A stretch of 64,000 bases of DNA from contig WBMV01001906.1 in the NCBI GenBank assembly GCA_013396655.1, positions 1,208,166 through 1,272,165 on the forward strand. Direction: 5' to 3'. Below, piece by piece: positions 49,901 to 60,900 of this stretch. Origin of the DNA: Campylorhamphus procurvoides (lineage: Eukaryota; Chordata; Aves; Passeriformes; Dendrocolaptidae). Position 1 is the first letter of the stretch. Every line of letters begins with the position of its first letter. The translations under genes and the position numbers were made by a program. Below the pieces are notes generated by a model. The model saw only the letters and a program-made list of their open reading frames with translations. It ran no database searches and was not told where the DNA came from.

Positions 49901-52420
49901 TCAGTACAGTTTTCTTGAAGGTAGTGTGCTGTCTTTGCCTAATCAAGGATAAATGAGCAAGCACCCTTCCTAGAGAACTGAAAGGTCTCCTTTTCAAGTT
50001 TAATTTGCGGCACTTGGTGGAGGATTAAAGTAATCTAATTAAATGGCCTCATTTAAATTTTGCAGTTACCTAAGAGATGGTAGACAGATGTGAAAAGGGA
50101 ATTATCCATAAAGCATGAAAGTTAAATTAGCACCTTTCTAATTTAACTTCTTTAATTTGGAAGATTTCTTTACAAGACTTGCCTTTATGTTGGAGTTGGG
50201 TTATCTTTGGAGGGATGCTTGCTGGGAATGAATTCATCCAGATGTTAAAGGCCATTTTTAAGTCGTGCAGTCTTTTTTTTTTAAAGTGTACTTTATTGCC
50301 TTTACTGTATATAGCTAACATAAAGTAAATATCTTTGTTGACATTTGTTATTAAAGCATAATAATATTTGCCTTTGCAAGGTGTGCAGGTACACCATAGC
50401 AAGAAATATCACATTAGAAACCTAAATACACATACAGGCAGGTATCATACATGATAAATTAAATGTTCTGCTGTTTCTGGTGGGGAAATACTTATGTGCT
50501 CCTTTGTACACCTGGATGAGGATTCTGCCTCTGATATGCAAGAATTCGTGGAGTATTTTAAAACTTGGGATGTGTATATTTCAGAATGGAAATGCATCTA
50601 CCAGTTGTAGAATGTGGATTCTGATGTTTTCACAAGTTAGGAGCCCCTGAAAGCCACGTTTTCAGTACATTTCTCTTTCTATCTTTGTAACGTAAATCTC
50701 CTTCCAGAAGGAATGCTTTGGGGCATCCTGTTCACTGGCAAAGTCCTAAGGGCACTTCAGTTTGCATGGATTTAATGCCACTTTGATTTTATCTGAAGTG
50801 TTTCTTAGTGAGGCCTTGCAGCTTGGGGAGTGGCTGACTTTAAGGGGAAGCTTTCTGTGGTTACAGGAGATACTTTCTGTACTTTGACTAAGTATAATGT
50901 TACTTGCTGTGTGTTGGTTCTCATCATGATTGCCATGGTTTAAAAATTTTCAGTTCTTTATTTCAGTCTGCCAGAAGTGTATAGATCAGGGAAGACAAAT
51001 GTGGGTAGTAAGTTCAGGGATTAACATACGAATGACTGAAATTGTCTGTCCTTTCACCACTGTAAGACCAGTGGGTGAACTGATAAAAATCTAAAATGCA
51101 GGCTAGCAAAAGCAAGATATCCTTTTACAACTGTCTTGAAAAAAAACCCTAGAAACCTGGTCTTGCAAATATGGAATGTAACACAAGGGTAAAACTTATC
51201 TCAAGATGCAACGTTGAAACTTGGAGACTTCTCAAGGTGGTATTGTCTGAACTGTGAGTCTTTAATAACAGTATATTTAGACAAGATTGTATTGCAGAGC
51301 AGACTAGTGCTGTACAAAAGGATGATACAGGCATGGTTAGTTATCCAAATCATGGGCTGGAAATGTACATGAGTGGGGAAGCAACAAAAAAGATATCAAA
51401 GCAAGCAGATCATAATTCTCAAGGCAAAAGTTTTTGAGGCAACGATATGTCTGTAAAGCGGAAATGGCTTTATAAAGTGTTTGATCTAAAATAGACCAAA
51501 ATGACAGGACTGTAAGTTGATATATGACAAATCTTCGATTAAAGACTACAGTTAAGTCCCTGTATTCCAAATGAGGTGGATGGGAGCAAAATTCATGATA
51601 AAAGGAATGCATGAGTTCTGCAATGATTGTTTTATCTCATACTTTTGTAGCTGGGGTTTTGTGTTGGTGTATCACTGCACAAAAGTAAAACTTCTGACTA
51701 CACTAACTGACTTTAGGCAACTGTTGCTCTGTACTTCAAATCTTGTACATTAATAAGATGATTTCCAAAATGGACTACAGTCTCCATTCAGAGGGAAAAA
51801 ATGACTAGGAATGTTAATCTTGATTTGGGGATATCAGTGACGTCTGGGCAAAAAAAAATTGTGATGAGGATGTACAACGAGTGATGATTTCCTATGTTAG
51901 ACATTGGGGAAACAGAAAATAATCTCAAAAACCTAGCTCTCAGTTAGATTTTACATTATAATTTTTGCAGGTTTACATTGTAGACTACAGGTTTGTGCTA
52001 TGTTATATCTGGTGCTTTTTAAAAAATACTAAATCTCAAAGTTTGTAATTTAATAATTGTAACACAGTAGAAAAGTTCGGTTTGCTGGTCAAAATGTGTA
52101 AATGGAAAAAAACCCGAAAACTAACCCAACCCTTTTTAAAGTTTATTTTCTAGATTTCAAAAGAAAGAAATCAAAAAAAGGCAGTTTATGTGGAGAAGGA
52201 ATGTTGGGGGAGGGAGGTGTGACCTGAAGGACATGTTACTGCCAATTAATTTCTGGTGGCAGATATTTCTCTGGATTTCTCAAAATGCGTATGGGTTACT
52301 TTTTGTCCCCATGGTGTAGTTAGGCACAGGAATGTAGGAAGCACATAAATGCAAATGTATAGAAAACTATAATGTGTGGTTACTCTAGGTTTAATGTTTT
52401 TCTTTTTTTTTTTCCCTTAG
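40906..52420 (+). other. CCSER2: CCSER2 intron 1
   Basis: The intron runs from the GTAAGG donor to a long pyrimidine tract plus CCCTTAG acceptor (52400-52420), about 11.5 kb. It contains no recognised gene and no CR1. Features seen are a G-rich quadruplex-prone stretch (46015-46056), a perfect 12-bp inverted repeat (50119-50149) and a 9-bp inverted repeat (44255-44276). Open frames here are short and unrecognised. Confidence 0.5.
50119..50149. repeat. Perfect 12-bp inverted repeat, 7-base loop
   Basis: AAGTTAAATTAG and its exact reverse complement CTAATTTAACTT flank the loop CACCTTT. The stem is AT-rich, so the RNA hairpin would be weak. No transposon ends or duplicated target site are visible around it. 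Confidence 0.9.
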
Positions 52421-52459
52421 ATTCAAGCACCCTTTAAGGACCAATGTACCCAATAGCTC
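52421..52459 (+). other. CCSER2: CCSER2 exon 2, 5' UTR part
   Basis: The acceptor is a long pyrimidine run followed by CCCTTAG ending at 52420. The 39 bases before the start codon contain one upstream ATG (52444) in another frame, which opens a 41-codon frame overlapping the main start and stopping at 52569. Confidence 0.8.
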
Positions 52460-53897
52460 ATGGAAGAAAAAAATCCAACCAGGGCATCCTTGGTTTCCAG
52501 GCTACCGAAATATGGGACGAAAACTTTAGGGGGTGTTTTGCAACCTGTGCCCAACGGGACGGCTGTTAACTTAGCAGGGAGTAATGGTGGCAAAAACTTC
52601 GGCAAGCACAATGGCACTGTCCGCATGTCTTCCTTTTCTTTCAACTGGAAAAAGTCAAACAAATACCAACTTCACGATCAAAACGGGAAAGAGGCCAACT
52701 CTAAACGTAACTGCAATGAAAAATTAATTGATTCTGAGAAGTTTTCTCAGTCTCAAGGAGCATTGGGCAATGATGAGCTCAGGGTGGGTTTGAACGGTAC
52801 TGCTTCATTTGCATCGAAAGCAGCAAAGCAAACCAATATGTTTGTGTCTTCTACTGAGGAATTAAACCCAAAGTCTTTACCTGGACTCTCTGGTTCAGCT
52901 AAATTCACCAAAGGCACCCTGTCAGGAAGGACCTCGTACTCTGGACTCAGTGCTCCAAGATCAAATTTAAATGGATTTTATGGAAATAGGCCAGTGGTAG
53001 GTTTGCAGAGACCTAGAGCTAATTCCAGTGCCACAAGGACAAGTTCAGGAGAAAGCCTAGCACAATCTACAGACAATAGCAAGGCTTTTTCCTGTGAAAA
53101 AATGGTAAGATCACAAAGTTTTTCACATTCCATTCAGAATTCTTTCCTTCCCACTGCATCTCTAACCAGGTCACATTCCTTTAATAAAGCTGTGGATCTT
53201 ACAAGGCCTTATCATAGTCAAAATCTAGCTGCCAGGACGTCTCAGAGGTCTACTTTGCTGTCAAGAAATGCGTGTCAGTTGGATGTACCCAATGGAAATG
53301 AACCGATGAAGTATGGGTTTACCAGACCGTACTCTGGTATGTCAGCTCCTTGTTCCAAGAAACCCCCACTGTCAAATGGATCTGGGTCAGCACCTTCCTT
53401 TGGATACAGATTAAGTTGTCCTTCTCTGCTGAAGCCCACCAGGCAGCGGTTTGCTGGAAATACTGCTGTGGATGGCAGCAAAAGTACCGCTCCTGACACA
53501 CACAGCGTGGAGAACTCGGAAATTTCAGCAAACATTAACAGAGCGGTTGATAAAAACAGTATTCTAGAGAGCCGTGCTCAAAGAACAGAATCTGATGAGG
53601 GCCTGCATGAAAGTCTGGGCAAACATGGCTCAAAAGTCATGTGTATGAGCGATGATGGGGATGAAATATCTATATCTTCTTTGTCATCCTCTGAAAAGAA
53701 TGATTTGAGTGAAGACTTCAGTGATGACTTCATAGATATAGAAGACGCAAACAGAACTATACAGGTCCAGCAGAAGCAGAGCTGCCTTCAGGAATTAGAG
53801 CACGGGAGTACAACGTCCATCGAGCCATTCACGGCTCTCAAGGAAAGTGGGGGATCTCGCTGTAATGCTGATGACTGGCTTGATATAAATGTGTCTG
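52460..53897 (+). CDS. CCSER2: CCSER2 coding exon 2 (residues 1-479)
   Basis: This is the large first coding exon of coiled-coil serine-rich protein 2. The protein begins MEEKNPTRAS and keeps the family blocks known from mammals: an N-terminal LPKYGTK (15-21), PNGT (31-34), MFVSSTEELN (127-136), KFTKGTL (148-154), NGFYGNR (171-177), a PRANS block and SSGESLAQS (195-203), KMVRSQSFSHSIQNSFLP (214-231), TRSHSFNKAVDLT (236-248), and an acidic serine-rich segment (397-430) with NDLSEDFSDDFIDIED. The chain is serine-rich and looks largely disordered. The start at 52460 agrees with the mammalian N-terminus, although its context is weak (C at -3, G at +4). The donor is GTGTCTG|GTAAAT after one base of codon 480. 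Reading on into the intron meets a stop at 53975-53977. Mouse CCSER2 (Gcap14) is reported, as I recall, to associate with microtubules and their plus ends. S13-R-L-P16 resembles an SxIP-type EB-binding motif; that role is inference. Confidence 0.97.
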
Positions 53898-54790
53898 GTA
53901 AATGCCTTGTTTTTAATCTTCTGCTTAAGATTTTAGCTACTAAATCAAAATTCTGTAGCAGTAGCTATTTAATATAATTGCACATTGCTTTTGAATTGTT
54001 TCAGAATAGAGCTTGGCATGTTTTTTTTTCTTATGCCTTTACTGCAGAATATTTCTTTCCCAAGCATTAGAGCTATTTGTCTTGCTGATAAGAATGAAGG
54101 TTACCTCCTTTGAGCTCATTTATGCTATGGTTGTGGAATTCCTCATATGCTTGCTTTGCCATTCATTTTTTTGGGCTGGTGATATTTTAAGAATATTTCA
54201 GCTCCTGCTCCCTCCACCTCTGTAGGCAGAGAACAACTGTAAATGCTTCCAAGTGGTGTAAATAAGTGTAGGATGTCTAATTAAATAAGCTACATTATAA
54301 ATAGCAATGTTACTGGTTTTTTGTTTTACCTTGTGCATGCTATGTTAATTCTTGAAAAATTGGTTGAAGATAAAGGATACTTTTAAAAGCCACACATTTC
54401 AAGTCGTTGGGCTTATCATGATAAAAGCTCATTTTGAGACATGTTGCAATTGAAAGACTAGATCCAAAGCATGTATTTTTAGACCCACCTTCTAATATGT
54501 TAAAGAGAAACAGAATTCTAGAAAGTACCTTTCACAGTGGGTGAATTAGGGCAGTGTATAAGGTTAGCAAAGATGTAGGTTGGAAGGATACTTACTGTAG
54601 CTACCAAACCAGCTTGAGGGGGTTTTTTTACCCCCTAGGATTGGGGAACAACACTGTAGAATGCTTTCATATATTCTGTTACAGTCCAGTTTCAGAAAAG
54701 TTAACACACCAGTAATACATGTTTTAGCACTTATTTTTTGAATATTGGTTTGTTTTTGGAATCTTAAGCGTTTATGTTTTCTTTAAGCAG
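53898..54790 (+). other. CCSER2: CCSER2 intron 2
   Basis: This 893-base GT-AG intron begins GTAAAT and ends TTTAAGCAG. The final AAGCAG gives two possible acceptors three bases apart. A GC-rich hairpin (54617-54636) with a T-only loop lies about 155 bases before exon 3. Retention of the intron would add about 26 residues and truncate the protein at 505 residues. Confidence 0.9.
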
Positions 54791-54990
54791 TGGATGACAA
54801 CAGTGAAAGCACAAAACACACTACCGAGAATGTCATTTCTTCAGAGATGAACTATAGAGCTGGGTCCTCTTTTGAGCTTTCTCCTTCTGACAGCTCTGAT
54901 GGCACGTATATGTGGGATGAAGAAGGGTTGGAACCTATAGGAAGTGTCCATCCATGTGGAAGTTACGACTCCTCAGAAATGAACAGCATA
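54791..54990 (+). CDS. CCSER2: CCSER2 coding exon 3 (residues 480-546)
   Basis: The exon reads in phase from the single base left by exon 2, giving Val480 and then DDNSESTKHT. It carries the strongly conserved block YRAGSSFELSPSDSSDGTYM and WDEEGLEPIG (501-530), then GSYDSSEMNSI (536-546), matching the mammalian protein almost residue for residue. The donor ATA|GTATGT leaves the frame in phase 0, and the mammalian protein continues with DILNN at this point. Using the upstream AAG of the acceptor instead would add one alanine. The window therefore holds about the first two-thirds of a protein that is roughly 830 residues long in mammals. The coiled coil and C-terminus are not in view. Confidence 0.96.
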
Positions 54991-57900
54991 GTATGTATTT
55001 ATATACATAACTTGCATGATTGATATGTGTTGAGTCTATTGCTTACTAAGTATATTTTCAAAATATTGTTGCATTTTTTAATTTGATAATTGTTTCCTCT
55101 TTCCTCTGTAATTGATGGCTTTTTGAAACTTTTTGCTTAGGAACTTCTGTTTCTGCACAGGTAACCCTGATTAAGCTATTTCCATACTTTTTTTTATTTC
55201 CTTATTCTAAAGTCAAGACAAAACAGGTCACTCCTTATGCAATCTCATAATAGTGCTCACAAAGAATAAAGACTTTGATTTGGAATTTTAGTAAGGTTTT
55301 TTTGCTGCAGTCCAAGAGCAGAACAGCAGAGATTGCTCCTGAAAATCGGAAATAGATATGTAATTATCTTCTCTATGTGTAAGTACATACTAATTTCTGA
55401 TGTATTTTTAGCCCCTTGTGTTATTGTTTGCTCTGTCTGAAATTATGATGTTGGGAGTGTAGTGCTTGCAAGAGTTTAGCAGCAGTTATTAACTTTCTGT
55501 GGCAATTGTGGCCAGCTTGGAATAGCTGTTTGAGACTTCTGTAGTATCAGTTTTGTAGCTTTATTGGTGTTTATAGGGAAAAAGCAAGTTTAATGTAGGC
55601 CACTGCAAAAACAAACACCCTTATCCCAGACACATACCTGCACGTGTCAGGAAAAGAGGGAAGGTTTTAAACTTTGTCCTTGGTGAGTTTTAAATATGGA
55701 TATTCTGATGCATACTGTGTAATTTAACAAACAAGTGGAAGACACTTCCTTTACCATGCTTTTGGACTATATATCTGGGCTTTAATACATGTGACCTCCA
55801 TGCATTAGTTTGTGCATGTGCATGAATTGATATTGAATCGATGTTCTCATTGACAGAAGCTGTTGTAAGCCATGTGGAGCAGAGGTACTTTAGAAGCTTT
55901 TGATGTTCACTAATTTGGTTTATTTCTTTCTTTATTAAAATTGAATATCTTTCAGAGAGGGCTTAAAAATGGAAGAATTAATTTGCTAGGCTTTGAGTAG
56001 GTGGAGAAAGGAGGAGGTGTTAAGGCTTGCTGTTGAATCTATAAAGTCATATGTTTCCACATGTTTTGCACCCATTTTGATTTTTATCCTGTTAGTGCTT
56101 TTCTAGAATACCAGTGCTTACTGTACTGTGAACTTTTATCTGAAAGAGAAATACGTCAATAATACTTATTTTATTTTTACGAAGCAGAAATTTTTCAGTC
56201 AGCTTGGATTTTGAGGGGGCAGATGTAGCTCTGAAGTGTTGCATTGCCTTTTGGTGGTGTTTATTGGTGGGATTTTTTCCTGTTTTTTTGTTGAAATAGT
56301 GATATATTTTATTTCTCTAGCCTGAAGATTAAACAGTTATCTTCTGTAATCTGAAGATGCAGATGAATTTCTGATGCAGTTATTCATTATTTCTGAAGAA
56401 CTATGTTCTTGGGTAGATTGCTGTAAGCTTTTGTTCCATGCTTTTCCTTTTCTCTGCAAGCAAGGAGGATAAAGACAGGTTAGAAAAAAAAGGAAAGGCA
56501 TTGAGAATAATTATTGACTAATCACAACACATCTGATGTTTTGATTGCTGGGAGATACGTGATCAAATTATGCGGTTTCTATCCTGTGGTGTGGTGAGGT
56601 AAAAGCAATTCATATCTGTGTGTCAAAATCCAATTGATGAGAGTGAGATTTAAGAATTTGGAGTGCTTGAGCTAATGCCAGCTGACCTGCCCCTTGGATT
56701 TTGTGTTTCGAGGGCAGTCTCCAAAGCAGATAGTTGGCTCTGGAGCTTCTGTGCCATCCGGCTGGAGTGAGTAGAAGCAGTGTAGCCAAGTAGCCATTCA
56801 GGGAACTAGATGGTGAGTAATTGGTCGTGTCTAGTGTGTAATTCACCTTTTTTTTTCTTTATTTCCATCCTGCTCTTGTACTGTTAGTCCTTTAAGATGT
56901 ATCTTGTTATTATCAACAAATGGTAAATGCTCTTCCTAAACTTCTCCATAGATGGCGGTGTAGCTCCTATTGGCTGATCTCAGGTTAGGAGTGTTTGGAC
57001 CATCTTTGAAAAGGCTTTTGCAAAGGGTGTTTTAACTGAGCTTCTTGAGTAACAACCAGCATACAAAGGCAGTGGAAGGAGCTTGCTCACCCCTTAAGCT
57101 TATTGTTCTTTTTCTGGGAGAAGAAAAGCAGATATCTTTGATATTCTCAGTACATCTTGGTTTTAAGGATACAGTGGGGAAAAAATAAAGTAATTTTGGC
57201 CTCTTTTAGGATAGTCCTGTTCCTCACTAACTGAGTAAACTGCTATGGAGAAAATGTACAATCTAGTGTTGGAGGTTTAAAAGTGATGCAAATCTAAATA
57301 ATATCATAAGGTGATGCCATGGGGACTTACGGCCTGGTAGAAGATGTGTGAGTTTTTTGTGAGGATGAAAACATTTTTATTATTTCTAATTATGGATAAA
57401 AAATGACTTATTCCACTATCTCTACTGTTAGTCTGTTTCTAGTTTTGAAGGCAACACATCAACTGGTTAACTTTCTAAGTGCTGGACTCCTTTTTGAGTG
57501 TTTAAGCATTGATTTTGTTGGTAATCCTTACACTCTTTTCATCAACTGGTCTTTGTGCTGAGCACCAAATCACTGGTGCTATTTCTGCTCAGTTCTGTGT
57601 GAGAAGACTGATGGTCAGCAGAGCAGTTGATGTCTCTGTAAATCAGCAACGTAAACAATATTTGCCCATATGTACTCTCACCTGATATTTTGTAGTTTGC
57701 TCCTGTCCTGTGTTTCAGCCCCTGACTGTAACACTCAGCTGCTTTACTGTTGTGTGGCAGAAAGCTGCTCAGCAGTGTGAGGTACAACTTCTGCTCTCAT
57801 TGCTTTGTGGGGTTTTCTGTTTGGTTTGTTTTTTGTTTTGTTGATACAGGCTTTCATCAGTTTTGTTGCTACCTAACTTTAGGTCAGGGATCAAGGGAAG

Positions 57901-60900
57901 GATTGTAATTAAAATGTCTCTTCATTTCACAGCCACTGAATGAGTAGTTGTAAGTGAAGCTTACATAGCTCTTAGAAACAAAAAAGCCTTGAAACAAAAT
58001 ATGGAGTTATATGGCAGAAAGAAAGGGGAAAAAAACAACCAACTAACAAAACTTAATGGGGATTTACACATTTGCTGTGTGTGTAAGTTTGAATTGTGCT
58101 AATGACTGTAAACAAAAAAGCTTTGCAATTTACAGAGCCAAGCTGAAACCAGTAATTTTGAGTTCTTAGTTCCTATAGCTGAGTTCCCTTTCATTGAAGG
58201 AGGAGTCAGTCAGTATTTTGCTTGCCAGTGCCCATTCAGTTGGCAGCTGAGAGGGTTGGCATTGCCTCAGAGATGTCTGGTAGTTACACATCTGCAGGAC
58301 ACAGTCTGATTTCTACTGTGGTCTTGCAAATAGCTGCTTAGGACTGAAGGCATTTTACTCTGGAGTGCAGAAAACATAGATTGTTTTTTCTCCTGTTTCT
58401 TGGAATGGGGGCTTGGACTGTAGTCTGGTGTATCAACCTTGCTGGACTTCCATTTTCATAAGTTTTTCTCTGGAAAATCCATATGTGTAGCAATATAGCC
58501 CAAAATCCTGTCTGGAGTCTCATGGCTCCTTTGCTTAACCAATAATGAAATTCTCTTGCTGTAGTGAAGTTTGAGCTGTCCTGTTTTCCCCTGTCCCTTG
58601 CATTAAGTGGACACATGAGAAACAGAAGCTTTCATATGTGTTTGTTCAGAGTGAAGCTCCAAATATTTTTGTAAAGTGAAAGTTCTTATTTACATTTAGA
58701 GTAGGATAGATAATAGAGCTGTTGTTGTTCTGAGGTATGTGCTTATTTTTAAACTATTCTCATGCTTAATAGTCTGCAAGAAGTAAAAATTTAAACTGGA
58801 AGTATGCCACTAGTTCTAGCTTCTTTCTTTAAGATTCTCTAGAGAACAAGTTGTTGTGGTGTGATTTGTTTTTTTTTTTTTCTTTTCTCTTAAAGCAATT
58901 TCTTTTGGGCAAAAAGGTTTAGACAGGAAACTTTCATGAGTGTTCCCTGTAATATCAGGTCATATCAAGATCTTGTTTTACAAAAACACAAAAGAGATGG
59001 AGTCTTCTGACCTCTTTTTGCTGTAGGCTCCAGTAAAAATATGAATTTTTGTGGTATGTTAATTCTTACTGAAATAAATAAAGCCAGTATTTTGGGTATA
59101 TGCAGAGTGAGCATCAGTGTAATTATAAGGACATAGGATTACAGAATAATAATTGAAATCTGGCTTGAAGAGACAGATGGGTTTTAACTGCTTTGCTGAG
59201 AATTTAATTGCTCTTGGGATGAAATCTGGATCTCATTGGAATGAATCTGTTTTGACACATAGCCAGAATTTTAGCTGGAGTATGAAATAGTTACATTTTT
59301 CTCTTCTTCTGGACCATTTTTTGAAATCTTGTGAGATTTTGTTGTTGTTGTTATATTTGAACCCTTTTGTGATTGGAATTTGGAAAAGGACACTTCTGAT
59401 TCAGTTTTTCGGACTGGTCAGAATGCTTTTTGGTTCCTGAAACACTGGTATTTACAGTGAAATATGTTCTACTTCTTAGAGACAGTGAAAATTATTTGCT
59501 AAAATAGAATTGTTTAGTTCAGTCACTAATTTCTCTCTGTAATTTAGTTATTTACAAGTAATTTAGTGTTAATTACCTTAATTTTCTTAATAATTCACTT
59601 CTCAAAATGGCTTTCTAATAAGCTTTAAATTACCCCTTTGGTTGCTCAAATGAGTAATTTATTACATTAATTCAAACTTGTAACATTTGTCGTTCAGATC
59701 CGTTTATTTCCTTGGAGTGAAGTCTTCTAGGTATTGTCGTCTTCCCATTGTTCTTTCTTTAGCTGAACTTTCTCTTCAGGATGTTGGTGCCAAAGCCCAG
59801 GTTCTTGTCCAGGCTTTCTAAATTCTGGGCTGTTTATGTTCATAATAAAAATAAAAGTCCAAGTGAGCTTAACATAATGTAAAAGTGTGGAATAGACCAG
59901 TCATTCAGCTCTATAAGGCTCGTTTTTAAAGTAGCATTTGGGACATTTTTATTAATTGTGATCCTATAGGGATTACCACCTGAGCTAAAATATCCCTTGC
60001 TCAGTGTGGATTTTTTTAAGTGACTATGTAATAATATGGTAGAAGTGCTGAAGTTATTTTGGAAATGATACAATCCTGATTCCAAAGTGGGTCAATACTG
60101 AGTCTCCATACTGTGCTAGCAGCACTATATAACAGCCATGAGAAGTGTTTTCAGCACCATTTTTTTCTGAATTAGAAATAATCTTTACAGACTTGAACAC
60201 ACAATGTAAATGGTATACTGGAAAGGAGTTGCATTGTTAGGAAATTTTTCAGAAGCAGCAATGTCTGATTTATTTCAGCATTCAGTAGAGTATTCAGAAC
60301 ATCTTGTGCTTCATTTTCATTCATTTAACAGAGTGTAGTGAAACTGAATATGTATCTTTTCTCAATACAGACTTCCTTGTTTCACTATAACTTTCTGAAA
60401 GAGCCATTGTGAAATGAATCCTTTGGGTGCAAGCTAGTTACAAGAAGCACACATAAAAAGCAGTTTTCATCAATGAGCTAGTTGAAATTTGATTTTTTTA
60501 CCTGCATTTCATCTTGCAGAGAGCAATAAAAATCTTTCTCAAAGCAGAGAACAGCATTAAAAAGCACATTTTTTGACAGTCTACTGAGATGCAGAGTGTT
60601 GACTGATTGCATTTCCTCCTTTCTTAGAGTACGTGTCTTTCGGCTAGCAAAAGGTTAATACAGAGAATTCATTGAGTGTTGTGCTCCAGTGATGCTTCCT
60701 TAAAGTAATTTGGGTGCTTCAATTGGGCACCTTCTTAGGAAGGGTCTGAATTTGTTCTGTGCCTGACAGCAGAGGATGGTTTCACCTCAGTGAGTGCCAT
60801 TTTGACTAAAATTCATGATGACATTAATAAGAAGACAGTTCTAATTTTGTTTGTGGTTAGATTATTTTCAACTTATTTTTTCTTGCTAGTGAATTTGGAA

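Noticed and set aside
52423..52662. Minus-strand frames opposite CCSER2 exon 2 (also 53275-53535)
   Set aside because: Shadows of the real coding strand; exon 2 on + matches CCSER2 throughout.
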